A DNA stretch of 5,672 bases from Caldilineaceae bacterium (GTDB lineage: Bacteria > Chloroflexota > Anaerolineae > Caldilineales > Caldilineaceae), in NCBI GenBank assembly GCA_015494005.1, contig WGCB01000289.1, positions 1-5,672 on the forward strand, written 5' to 3'. The first letter of the stretch is position 1. Each line of letters begins with the position of its first letter. Shown piece by piece: positions 1-5,672 of the stretch. Under the pieces are notes generated by a model. That model worked only from the letters and a program-made list of their open reading frames with translations. It was not told the origin of the DNA and made no database searches. Position numbers and translations under genes: made by a program.

Positions 1-1055
1 TCCTCCGCGTTGAGCCAGAGCAGAGGGATGGCGTAGTCCACTCGGCCCGGGGCGTCCATGTAGAGGGTGTGGCGAGCCCGGCTCACGGCCAGGTCCACTG
101 CGCCGGGGCAGGGGCCGCTCACCAGGGTCTGGTAGAGGTGCCCGGCGAAGGCCACTGCGGCCCGGTCCGGGATGGGGAACTGCATGGCGATGACCCCGGG
201 CACACCCGCCTGGAGCAGGCGCTGGGCCACGCTGGCGAAGGGGGTGTTCGGGTCGGGCTGGCCGGCCAGGCAGGCGTTGAGGAGGACCAGCTTCACGCTC
301 TCGGCCTGCTCCAGCAGGGCCTGCCAGGAGCTGGCCGGGATCCACTCTTCTCGCCCCCCACTCTCGTCCCAGAGGAGCAGGCGGTCCGGTTCGCCGTGGG
401 TGATCAGGTGCAGGATGTCCGGCTGGCTCTCCAGCAGGGCCTGGCGCAGCTGGGCCAGGTGGACCCGCCCCCGGAGACGGGTCAGCTCCACTCGCTGGGG
501 GCCCAGCTTGTCCAGTTGTTCCTGGATGCGCCGGGCCTCGGCCTTGGCGTCCAGCTGGCCGTTGGGGTCCTCCACGGCCACCAGGAGCAGCTTCAGGGGG
601 AAGTCCGCGGCGAGATCCCGGGTGTGGCCCAGGTGGCGGATGCTGGTGGCCGTGCGCACCAGGGCCAGGCGGGCGTGGGCGCCCAGGGAGCGCTGGCGAT
701 CCGGGTCGTAGAGGCACTCCCAGGGCAGGGCGGCCACGCCGGGCGGGTGGGCCTGGAGGCGCAGGCGCAGCCCCGCCTCCGGAGAGCGATCCAGGTCCGC
801 GCGTGCGGTGAGCCAGAGCTCCCACAGCTCATCCTGGAAGAGCTCCTGGAAGAGATCCCCGCCCACCCTGTTCAGGACCTCCTCCCCCACTTCCAGCTGG
901 GCCAGCCGGGCCAGGATCTCCTGCCAGTGGGGCTGCTCCACGTGGGAGTAGAAACGCCCCGCCGCGTCGCGCTGGCGGTAGCGGGCGCTCACGTGGAAGG
1001 GGGGTTCCTGGCCGGTGATGGTGATGTGGAAATCCGCGAAGTGGCAGCGAGACAT
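1..1055 (-). CDS. CHAT-domain (caspase-like) protein, C-terminus beyond window edge
   Basis: The visible 351 codons read from ATG (1055-1053) without a stop to the left edge, so the gene is partial. Seen: an N-terminal region (about 1-95), then LPWECLYDP at 110-118, typical of the segment before CHAT peptidase folds. The peptidase-like part follows: HLITHGEPD with His220, and LVLLNACLAGQ with Cys262, the expected His/Cys dyad about 40 residues apart. After these come FASVAQRLLQAGVPGVIAMQFPI (273-295) and the later Arg-rich helix (AVSRARHTLY). CHAT proteins are clan CD cysteine peptidase relatives used in bacterial signalling, regulated proteolysis and some defence systems. The substrate cannot be told here, and partner or repeat domains may lie beyond the edge. 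The start is uncertain: there is no good Shine-Dalgarno, and an in-frame ATG at 1097-1095 would add 14 residues. It is divergent from the membrane-protein gene at 1096. Family call is firm, function is not. Confidence 0.9.
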   Translation of the reverse strand, partial: MSRCHFADFHITITGQEPPFHVSARYRQRDAAGRFYSHVEQPHWQEILARLAQLEVGEEVLNRVGGDLFQELFQDELWELWLTARADLDRSPEAGLRLRLQAHPPGVAALPWECLYDPDRQRSLGAHARLALVRTATSIRHLGHTRDLAADFPLKLLLVAVEDPNGQLDAKAEARRIQEQLDKLGPQRVELTRLRGRVHLAQLRQALLESQPDILHLITHGEPDRLLLWDESGGREEWIPASSWQALLEQAESVKLVLLNACLAGQPDPNTPFASVAQRLLQAGVPGVIAMQFPIPDRAAVAFAGHLYQTLVSGPCPGAVDLAVSRARHTLYMDAPGRVDYAIPLLWLNAE

Positions 1056-1060
1056 GGTTT

Positions 1061-1089
1061 TTGACAGGCCCTGGGAGGCGTCGTACAAT
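1061..1089 (+). promoter_or_regulatory. Near-consensus sigma-70-type promoter for the membrane-protein gene
   Basis: Seen: TTGACA at 1061-1066, a 17-bp spacer, and TACAAT at 1084-1089 (one mismatch to TATAAT). The expected transcription start, about 7 nt after the -10 box, falls at or within a base or two of the ATG at 1096. The promoter therefore implies a leaderless message. It sits in the divergent gap, its -35 box only 5 bp from the CHAT gene's likely start, so binding here could also affect CHAT transcription. Confidence 0.8.
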
Positions 1090-1095
1090 CCTGCC

Positions 1096-2025
1096 ATGAG
1101 TTTTCTACCCACGATCTTCCAGGCCCCACGGGCCCGGCAACGCAGACATTTTATACCCATCCACCAAAGCAGGCAACAACCCAGGGTGGATCACCGCCAG
1201 GCCATCAGCGCGGTGACCTGGGCGGTGGTGGCCGGGGCGGCGGTCAGCCTGCTCCTGCAGCTGCCCACGGCCATCCTGGAGTTCCGGGCCCTGGGCTCGC
1301 CGGTGAGCATTGTCATCAGCGACACTACCATCATGGCCATCTTCATGGCTCTGCTGGGCGGCGCGGCCGCGGAGAGCGTGATCCGGCTGCACCCTCGCTT
1401 CCTGCGCCAGCGGGAGGACGGGGCCCTGCGCACCTGGGCCTTCTGGGCCCTGCCCGCGGCCCTGGCCGTGCTGGCTGTGCTGCTCCTGCCCCTGGCCCCA
1501 GGACGGCTGCTCCAGATCCTGGGCCTGCTCCTGACCGGGCTGCTCTTCGGCCTGGCCCTCTCCGGCCTCTACGCCACGGTGGAGCCAGGGACGCCGGGCT
1601 TCCGGCGAGGGCGCCTGCTCCTGAACGTCTTGGCCTACGGCGCGGCCCTGCTCCTCTTCCTGCTGGTCTACCAGACCCGCACCCGCAGCCTCCTCTCGGG
1701 GACGCTGGTGGCGGCCACAGCGGCCCTGCTGGCGGTGGAGCTCCTGCGCAGCACCACGGAGCGGGTGGATCTGGTGCTCACCTACGCGGGCATCGTGGGC
1801 TTGGTCCTGGGGGAGATGACCTGGGCCCTGAACTACTGGCTGCTGCCCGGCGTCACCGGGGGGATGCTGCTGTTGCTCATCTTCTACCTGCTGGTGGGCC
1901 TGGCCCAGAACGGCCTGGCCGGTCACCTGACCCGGCGGGTGATCCTGGAGCTGACCATCTTCGCGGTCTTCGCGTTGATCCTCATCGCGGTGGTGGGGCC
2001 GGGCTTCCGCCCTCCGGCGCCCTGA
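1096..2025 (+). CDS. Polytopic membrane protein of unknown function
   Basis: 309 residues from the ATG at 1096. This start is preferred over the longer in-frame ATG at 1015 because the upstream codons overlap the CHAT gene and because the -10 box of a near-consensus promoter ends 6 bp before 1096. Seen: a basic N-terminal tail (residues 11-34, rich in Arg, Gln and His), then about 8-9 hydrophobic helices at roughly 38-58, 71-92, 113-133, 137-157, 174-192, 198-216, 225-240, 243-268 and 282-300. Short charged loops lie between them (for example RLHPRFLRQRED at 97-108). The positive-inside rule puts the N-terminus in the cytoplasm. There is no signal peptide, enzyme motif or transporter signature I can name. 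It resembles small uncharacterised membrane families found in Chloroflexota (possibly DUF5656, a tentative recollection). It is convergent with the DJ-1-like gene, 14 bp away. Confidence 0.85.
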   Translation: MSFLPTIFQAPRARQRRHFIPIHQSRQQPRVDHRQAISAVTWAVVAGAAVSLLLQLPTAILEFRALGSPVSIVISDTTIMAIFMALLGGAAAESVIRLHPRFLRQREDGALRTWAFWALPAALAVLAVLLLPLAPGRLLQILGLLLTGLLFGLALSGLYATVEPGTPGFRRGRLLLNVLAYGAALLLFLLVYQTRTRSLLSGTLVAATAALLAVELLRSTTERVDLVLTYAGIVGLVLGEMTWALNYWLLPGVTGGMLLLLIFYLLVGLAQNGLAGHLTRRVILELTIFAVFALILIAVVGPGFRPPAP

Positions 2026-2039
2026 CCTGCCAGCCTGGC

Positions 2040-2561
2040 CTACTCCGCCAGGGCGTTGACCAGCTCCCGGCAGAAGTCGGGGATGTCCGCCACCACCCGG
2101 CCCCAGACGATGTTGCCGCTGCGGAAGGCGGGCTCGTCTCGCCAGGTGGCTCCGGCGTTGATCAGGTCGTCCTTGATGCCTTCGCTGCCCGTGGCCTGGT
2201 GACCAGCCACGATGTCCGCGCTGATGCCCACGGAGCCGGCATGGCAGATCATCCCCACGATCTTCCCCGCCTGGTAGACCTCCCGCACCAGCCGCTTCAC
2301 CCCCTCGTAGCGGCGCAGCTTGTCCGGGGCCCAGCCGCCGGGCACCACCACCCCGTGAAAATCGGCCGGGTCTACGTCGTCGCAGCCCACGTCCGCGGTG
2401 GCCTTCAGGCAGTGCTTGCCCGTGTAGACATCCCCGGCCCGGAGGCCCACCACCCTCACCTGGGCGCCCTCCTCCTGGAGGCGCATGAGGGGCACCCAGA
2501 ACTCCAGGTCCTCGAAACCTGGGCCCACCAGATAGGCAATGCGTTTGCCTTGCAGTTTCAT
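2040..2561 (-). CDS. DJ-1/PfpI family protein (type 1 glutamine amidotransferase-like)
   Basis: 173 residues ending in TAG (2042-2040), close to the usual 165-190 of single-domain PfpI/DJ-1 proteins. Start ATG (2561-2559) is chosen because AAGGAGGAG lies just upstream with about 6 nt spacing and because MKLQGKRIAYLV begins the first beta strand. A longer frame to 2642 adds a Pro/Arg-rich tail and lacks such a site. Seen: GFEDLEF at 15-21 with Glu17 in the position of the conserved acidic residue; GVVVPGGWAPD at 70-80; and the nucleophile elbow GMICHAGS with Cys106 and adjacent His107. Members of the family act as cytoplasmic peptidases, chaperones or proposed glyoxalase/deglycase enzymes under carbonyl or oxidative stress; which applies here is not decidable from sequence. 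It is transcribed divergently from secDF. Confidence 0.93.
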   Translation of the reverse strand: MKLQGKRIAYLVGPGFEDLEFWVPLMRLQEEGAQVRVVGLRAGDVYTGKHCLKATADVGCDDVDPADFHGVVVPGGWAPDKLRRYEGVKRLVREVYQAGKIVGMICHAGSVGISADIVAGHQATGSEGIKDDLINAGATWRDEPAFRSGNIVWGRVVADIPDFCRELVNALAE

Positions 2562-2566
2562 GGCTC

Positions 2567-2573
2567 TCCTCCT
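2567..2573 (-). promoter_or_regulatory. Strong ribosome binding site deciding the DJ-1-like start
   Basis: Reading the minus strand, GAAGGAGGAGAGCC directly precedes the ATG at 2561. The AGGAGG core lies about 6 nt from the start codon, which supports the 173-residue form over the longer 200-residue frame that opens at 2642. Confidence 0.85.
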
Positions 2574-2640
2574 TCGTGGCTCGTTGGTCTGACTCGGTTT
2601 CCGCAGGCTGGGAGGCATCGGGGGAGCGCTTCCGCCATCC

Positions 2641-2649
2641 ATGATACCA
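2641..2649 (-). promoter_or_regulatory. Candidate extended -10 promoter for the DJ-1-like gene
   Basis: The minus strand reads TGGTATCAT here: a TGn extension followed by TATCAT (one mismatch to TATAAT). No convincing -35 hexamer lies 16-18 bp upstream, which is acceptable for extended -10 promoters but weakens the call. It would give a leader of roughly 70 nt before the ATG at 2561. Confidence 0.35.
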
Positions 2650-2717
2650 CAGGAGCCACCCCTGGAAGGCTCGGTTCCGTTTCCCGGTTTTCCCCACTCG
2701 TTTTCCTCCCGGGCAAT

Positions 2718-2747
2718 TTGACATCTCTATCCCCCTAACCCTATAAT
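2718..2747 (+). promoter_or_regulatory. Perfect-consensus sigma-70-type promoter of the secDF operon
   Basis: Seen: TTGACA at 2718-2723, an 18-bp spacer, and TATAAT at 2742-2747. Both hexamers match the consensus exactly and the spacer is one base over the optimum. Predicted transcription start is near 2754, leaving a 5' leader of about 127 nt before secD. Consensus boxes imply strong expression, consistent with a housekeeping secretion gene pair. Confidence 0.88.
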
Positions 2748-2753
2748 TTCAGA

Positions 2754-2880
2754 GTTTGAGAGGGTTCAATCTGCCGTGACCACCCCCCTTGAGGCTGCCC
2801 CTCTGGAAGCGCCACGGCGCCGTTTTCATCCATCCCATTTCTTCATTCTGTCCCTTTTCATCCAGTGAGGGAGTTTCTCA
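2754..2880 (+). promoter_or_regulatory. Long 5' leader of secDF
   Basis: This is the transcribed half of the 319-bp gene-free stretch between the DJ-1-like gene and secD. It holds a possible leader ORF (2776-2868); a 10-bp palindrome ACGGCGCCGT (2814-2823) within a GC-rich patch able to form a small hairpin (2805-2811 with 2821-2827, 7 bp including two G-U pairs); a pyrimidine-rich tract (2821-2863) carrying TTTTCATCCA twice (2823-2832 and 2855-2864); and the secD ribosome site GAGGGAG (2867-2873, 7 nt before the ATG). No known riboswitch class was recognised. The other half of the stretch (2562-2717) holds only the candidate DJ-1-side promoter. Confidence 0.55.
2776..2868 (+). CDS. Possible 30-residue leader peptide upstream of secD
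   Basis: GTG at 2776 opens 30 codons ending in TGA at 2866-2868. A purine-rich GAGAGGG (2758-2764) lies 11 nt upstream and could serve as a ribosome site. The TGA overlaps the secD Shine-Dalgarno by two bases (TGAGGGAG), so a ribosome finishing or stalling here would cover or deliver itself to the secD start. The peptide has a Pro/Ala/Glu-rich first half, a basic cluster RRRFH (14-18) and a hydrophobic end FFILSLFIQ (22-30). Leader peptides that sense Sec or YidC activity are known upstream of secDF, secA and yidC in other bacteria (VemP, SecM, MifM). This one lacks an N-terminal signal sequence and any arrest motif I recognise. A short open frame can also arise by chance in GC-rich DNA. Confidence 0.3.
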   Translation: MTTPLEAAPLEAPRRRFHPSHFFILSLFIQ

Positions 2881-4281
2881 ATGCGTCACAACAACGCTGT
2901 CCTGGCGGGAATCATCCTGCTTTTCCTCTTCTCGCTCTACGTCGCCCTGCCCGTTGACCACCCCACCTGGCTGGAAAAGGCGGTGGCCTGGAACAGCGAT
3001 GTGCCCCGAGACCTGAAGAACCTGACCCTAGGTCTGGATCTGAAGGGCGGCACCCAGGTCCTGCTGGAGGCAGATGTGCCCCCTGACCAGACGCTGGACG
3101 CGGGAGCCATGAGCACGGCCAAGCTCATCGTGGAGCGCCGGGTCAACGGCTTGGGCGTGACCGAGCCCAACGTCCAGCTCCAGGGCGACCGCCGCATCAT
3201 CGTGGAACTGCCGGGCATCAAGAACCCGGACCGGGCCATCGAGACCATCCGCTCCACGGGCCAGCTGGAGTTCGTGGACCCCGGGGATGCTGTCCTCCAG
3301 TCGGGCATGATCATCAACACCACCAACCGGCCCAACGCGGTGGCCGAGGCCCAGAAGGCCATGGAAGAGGGGCTCATGGAAGAGCGCCCCATCCCCTACC
3401 CGGACCGGGTCTTCGAGACGGCCATGACTGGTGACATCCTGCGCAACGCGGTGGCCACCCAGGACCAGTACGGCCAGTGGCAGATCAACTTCGAGCTGAC
3501 CAGCGACGGCACGGACCAGTTCTACGAGTACACCAAGGAGCACATCGGCGACCAGTTGGCCATCGTCCTGGACGGGGAGGTGCTCTCCGCTCCCCGCATC
3601 AACGCGGCCATCCGGGGCAGCGGCCAGATCACCGGCGACTTCACCAAGGAGGAGGCGGAGAGCCTGGCCATCCAGATGCGCTACGGCGCCCTGCCCGTGC
3701 CCCTGAAGGTCATCGACGTGCGCACCATCGGGGCCAGCCTGGGCCAGGACTCGGTGCAGCAGAGCCTGCGGGCCGGGATCATCGGCCTGGTCATGGTGCT
3801 GGTCTTCATGCTGATCCTCTACCGCCTGCCCGGCTTCCTGGCGGACATCGCCCTGATCTTCTACGTCACCCTGAACGTCACCGTCTTCAAGCTGATCCCC
3901 GTGGTGTTGACCCTGCCGGGCATCGCCGGTTTCCTCCTCTCCATCGGCATGGCCGTGGATGCCAACATCCTCATCTTCGAGCGGATGAAGGAGGAGCTGC
4001 GGGCCGGTCGCTCCCTGCGCCTGGCCGTGGAGAGCGGCTTCAGCCGGGCCTGGCCCGCCATCCGGGACGGCAACCTCTCCACCCTGATCAGCTGTGCGGT
4101 GCTCTACTGGTTCGGGAACAGCTTCGGCGCCAGCGTGGTGAAGGGCTTCGCCGTCACCCTGGCCATCGGTGTGACCCTCTCCATGTTCACCGCCGTCTAC
4201 GCCACCCGAACGCTGATGCGAGCGTTCCTCTCCACGGGCGGCCAGCGCCTGCTGGAGTCTCGCCGCCTGATGGGCTACTAG
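2881..4281 (+). CDS. secD: Protein translocase subunit SecD
   Basis: 466 residues; ATG at 2881 follows GAGGGAG with 7-nt spacing. SecD and SecF form the membrane complex that uses the proton gradient to pull preproteins out of SecYEG on the outer face of the membrane. Seen: TM1 at about 6-24; the extracytoplasmic domain with [15 protein letters not shown] (51-65), [14 protein letters not shown] (86-99) and [18 protein letters not shown] (106-123); the second half with [15 protein letters not shown] (204-218), [13 protein letters not shown] (228-240) and [16 protein letters not shown] (248-263). A block of five helices follows (about 298-440), containing [17 protein letters not shown] (356-372); Asp360 matches the membrane Asp needed for proton use. 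It is shorter than E. coli SecD (615 residues), the difference lying in the extracytoplasmic part, as in many non-proteobacterial SecDs. First gene of a two-gene operon; no yajC upstream. Confidence 0.98.
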   Translation: MRHNNAVLAGIILLFLFSLYVALPVDHPTWLEKAVAWNSDVPRDLKNLTLGLDLKGGTQVLLEADVPPDQTLDAGAMSTAKLIVERRVNGLGVTEPNVQLQGDRRIIVELPGIKNPDRAIETIRSTGQLEFVDPGDAVLQSGMIINTTNRPNAVAEAQKAMEEGLMEERPIPYPDRVFETAMTGDILRNAVATQDQYGQWQINFELTSDGTDQFYEYTKEHIGDQLAIVLDGEVLSAPRINAAIRGSGQITGDFTKEEAESLAIQMRYGALPVPLKVIDVRTIGASLGQDSVQQSLRAGIIGLVMVLVFMLILYRLPGFLADIALIFYVTLNVTVFKLIPVVLTLPGIAGFLLSIGMAVDANILIFERMKEELRAGRSLRLAVESGFSRAWPAIRDGNLSTLISCAVLYWFGNSFGASVVKGFAVTLAIGVTLSMFTAVYATRTLMRAFLSTGGQRLLESRRLMGY

Positions 4282-4287
4282 GAGGAG
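4281..4287 (+). promoter_or_regulatory. secF ribosome binding site overlapping the secD stop
   Basis: GGAGGAG begins on the last base of the secD TAG stop and sits 9 nt before the secF ATG at 4297. The overlap favours translational coupling, which would help make the two subunits in equal amounts. Confidence 0.85.
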
Positions 4288-4296
4288 CTGGATCCC

Positions 4297-5250
4297 ATGT
4301 ACAATCTTGTCGAACGCCGCAATCTTTGGTTCACCATCTCGGCCATCGCCATCCTGCCGGGCATCATCTTCATGATCTGGCACACCATCACCGCGGGGAC
4401 GCCCCTGCCCCTGAGCATCGACTACACCGGCGGCACCCAGTGGGAGATCCGCTTCGAGCAGGCCGTGGCCCCCACCGAGGTGCGCCAGGTCTTCGTGGAC
4501 GCCGGCTACCCGGACACCACCGCCTTCCTGGTGGGGGACGACGGCCGCACCGTCCAGCTCAAGTTCAAGCCCATCGACACGGCCCAGAAGGAGGCCCTGG
4601 CCGCCAAGGTCCAGGAGCAGTTCGGCCCCTTCGAGGAGCGCTTCTACCGCAGCATCGGCCCCACCATCGGCGCGGAGGTGAGCCGGGCGGCTGTGGCCGC
4701 GGTGGTGGTGGCCTCCCTGCTCATCCTGCTCTACATCGCCTGGGCCTTCCGGGAGGTCTCTCACCCCTTCCGCTACGGCACTGCGGCCATCCTCGCCCTG
4801 CTCCACGACGTGCTGGTGACCATCTCCTTCTTCTCCATCATGAACCTCGTCGCCGGCTGGGAGGTGGACGCCCTCTTCCTCACGGCCATCCTGACGGTCA
4901 TCGGCTTCAGCGTGAACGACACCATCGTCATCTTCGACCGCATCCGGGAGAACCTGCGCCGCTTCCGCAACGAGAGCTTCGCGGCCATCGCCAACCGCAG
5001 CCTCATCGAGACGGCCCAGCGCTCCATCGCCACCCAGGTGACGGCCCTGCTCATCCTGGTGGCCATCCTGCTCTTCGGCGGGGCCACCCTGCAGAAGTTC
5101 ATGGCCACCCTGATCGTGGGCCTGGTCTCCGGCACGTACAGCTCCCTCTTCACCGCCACCCCCATCCTGGTGGCCTGGGAGGAGGGCTCCCTGTTCCACC
5201 GGGCTTCGTCCAAGACCCAGGCCAGCGGCCAGACGGCCCTGGTCAGCTGA
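4297..5250 (+). CDS. secF: Protein translocase subunit SecF
   Basis: 317 residues, normal for SecF (about 290-320). Partner of SecD in the accessory Sec translocon complex. Seen: TM1 at about 10-28; the extracytoplasmic domain (about 35-128) opening with [14 protein letters not shown] (40-53), the SecF form of the conserved double-Gly motif, and closing with [14 protein letters not shown] (119-132). Five helices follow at about 131-150, 160-182, 188-211, 245-263 and 268-292. [13 protein letters not shown] (167-179) and [20 protein letters not shown] (203-222) are signature segments; Asp208 and the Arg in QRSIATQ (Arg242) match the charged residues tied to proton flow in SecDF. The last 25 or so residues form a polar cytoplasmic tail. 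It lies 15 bp after secD and is followed 16 bp later by an intrinsic terminator, so it ends the operon. Confidence 0.98.
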   Translation: MYNLVERRNLWFTISAIAILPGIIFMIWHTITAGTPLPLSIDYTGGTQWEIRFEQAVAPTEVRQVFVDAGYPDTTAFLVGDDGRTVQLKFKPIDTAQKEALAAKVQEQFGPFEERFYRSIGPTIGAEVSRAAVAAVVVASLLILLYIAWAFREVSHPFRYGTAAILALLHDVLVTISFFSIMNLVAGWEVDALFLTAILTVIGFSVNDTIVIFDRIRENLRRFRNESFAAIANRSLIETAQRSIATQVTALLILVAILLFGGATLQKFMATLIVGLVSGTYSSLFTATPILVAWEEGSLFHRASSKTQASGQTALVS

Positions 5251-5266
5251 GGCACAGCAAACCAGG

Positions 5267-5304
5267 AAACAGCGGAGTTCGGCCCGTCCGGCTCCGCTGT
5301 TTTT
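5267..5304 (+). terminator. Intrinsic terminator of the secDF operon
   Basis: Perfect 11-bp inverted repeat: AAACAGCGGAG (5267-5277) pairs with CTCCGCTGTTT (5292-5302). The 14-nt loop can form a further CGG/CCG mini-stem (5280-5282 with 5288-5290). The run TTTTT at 5300-5304 completes a rho-independent signal. It begins 16 nt after the secF stop. Confidence 0.93.
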
Positions 5305-5320
5305 GATCGGCGAGGGCGTG

Positions 5321-5338
5321 GTTGGCGGATCCGCCGAC
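5321..5338. promoter_or_regulatory. 18-bp inverted repeat, candidate operator
   Basis: GTTGGCGGATCCGCCGAC is a two-fold symmetric sequence of 9+9 bp with one mismatched pair; its core GGCGGATCCGCC (5324-5335) is a perfect 12-bp palindrome. It has no central loop, so an RNA hairpin is less likely than a dimeric protein site. It lies between the secDF terminator and the dehydrogenase gene, about 80 bp before the latter. No clear promoter boxes were found around it. Confidence 0.35.
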
Positions 5339-5373
5339 TGGCTCCGGGCCCCCTCCAGCCTCCGATCTCGACT

Positions 5374-5405
5374 CTCTTCACCCTGGATTCTCTTCATCCT
5401 GGATC
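5374..5405 (+). repeat. Two tandem 16-bp direct repeats upstream of the dehydrogenase gene
   Basis: CTCTTCACCCTGGATT (5374-5389) is followed at once by CTCTTCATCCTGGATC (5390-5405), 14 of 16 positions identical. The pair ends 15 bp before the proposed ATG. It may be a local duplication or a double binding site; function unknown. Confidence 0.75.
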
Positions 5406-5420
5406 CCGTCTTCCATCACC

Positions 5421-5672
5421 ATGACCCCAACCCGCCCTGCCATTCCCGAGACCATGCGAGGCTTGCTCCTCACGGACCAGGGACCGGTCCTGCGCCGGGA
5501 CGTGCCCACGCCCAAACCCCGGCCCGGGGAGGCCCTGATCCGGGTGCGGCTGGCTGGGATCTGCTCCACGGACCTGCAGCTCCTGCGAGGATACAAAGGG
5601 GGCTACCGGGGCATTCTGGGCCACGAGTTTGTGGGGGAGGTGGTGGCCGCGCCCGGCGCGGAGGAGTGGCTG
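5421..5672 (+). CDS. Zinc-dependent medium-chain alcohol dehydrogenase-like protein, N-terminal part
   Basis: 84 codons are visible before the right edge. Seen: MRGLLLTDQGPVLRRDVPTP (12-31), the typical first strands of the catalytic domain; PGEALIRVRLAGICSTDLQL (35-54), with Cys48 as the expected catalytic zinc ligand; and GILGHEFVGEVV (64-75), with the His68-Glu69 pair that completes the GHE motif. The family oxidises alcohols or polyols with NAD(P); substrate cannot be inferred from this fragment. The nucleotide-binding domain and structural-zinc loop lie outside. The start is uncertain: neither ATG 5421 nor ATG 5454 (residue 12) has a good Shine-Dalgarno, and homology starts only at the latter. 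A separate transcription unit from secDF, given the terminator between them. Confidence 0.9.
   Translation, partial: MTPTRPAIPETMRGLLLTDQGPVLRRDVPTPKPRPGEALIRVRLAGICSTDLQLLRGYKGGYRGILGHEFVGEVVAAPGAEEWL

Noticed and set aside
69..1064. 331-codon plus-strand open frame
   Set aside because: It is antisense to the CHAT gene, whose minus-strand frame carries the conserved His and Cys motifs; the plus-strand product is Gly/Gln/Leu-rich and unlike any family.
2034..2052. Hairpin CCTGGC/GCCAGG between the convergent membrane-protein and DJ-1-like genes
   Set aside because: Only 6 bp of stem, no T-run on either strand and it includes coding bases of the DJ-1-like gene; not enough to call a terminator.
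1105..2724. 539-codon minus-strand open frame across the membrane-protein and DJ-1-like genes
   Set aside because: Its translation is Gly/Gln/Arg-rich without motifs, and it overlaps two genes with clear family features or promoter and ribosome-site support in other frames.
2735..2745. CCCTAACCCTA, resembling a telomere repeat
   Set aside because: Fewer than two units, in a bacterial promoter spacer and -10 region; coincidence.
2789..3016. 75-codon TTG-start frame running from the leader into secD
   Set aside because: No ribosome site before the TTG, and most of it is an out-of-frame reading of the secD start.
3028..5397. 789-codon open frame on the minus strand across secD and secF
   Set aside because: It is the antisense shadow of two certain genes, a product of GC-rich third codon positions; the translation is low-complexity (Gly, Asp, Gln, His rich) and matches no family.

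Overview
GC-rich bacterial DNA with six recognisable genes plus one possible leader ORF. The separate, adjacent secD-secF pair, the CHAT-domain protein, the compact gene arrangement and strong sigma-70-type promoters would suit a filamentous or thermophilic member of Chloroflexota (Caldilineae/Anaerolineae-like). That placement is inferred from protein flavour and composition only; no rRNA or marker search was possible.

Layout, left to right. (1) Minus strand, running off the left edge: a CHAT-domain (caspase-like) protein with its His/Cys dyad intact. It has no start-to-stop ORF inside the window and is easily missed. (2) Plus strand, divergent from it across about 40 bp: an integral membrane protein with 8-9 predicted helices. 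A near-consensus promoter (TTGACA-17-TACAAT) lies so close to its best start codon that the mRNA would be leaderless. (3) Minus strand, convergent with the membrane protein (14 bp apart): a DJ-1/PfpI-family protein with a strong Shine-Dalgarno and the nucleophile-elbow Cys. (4) A 319-bp gene-free stretch that holds a perfect consensus promoter (TTGACA-18-TATAAT) firing right, followed by a leader of about 127 nt. The leader contains a possible 30-codon GTG-start leader ORF whose stop codon runs into the secD Shine-Dalgarno. (5) secD and secF on the plus strand, 15 bp apart, the secF ribosome site overlapping the secD stop, closed by a clear intrinsic terminator. (6) After a 116-bp spacer with an 18-bp inverted repeat and two tandem 16-bp repeats, the first 84 codons of a zinc-dependent medium-chain alcohol dehydrogenase, running off the right edge.

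Functionally the secDF operon is the housekeeping core (proton-driven assistance to Sec protein export). The flanking genes are independent transcription units. The points most worth attention are the possible translational control of secDF by a leader peptide, and the CHAT protease-like gene head-to-head with a leaderless membrane-protein gene. No mobile element, CRISPR array, tRNA or rRNA was seen.
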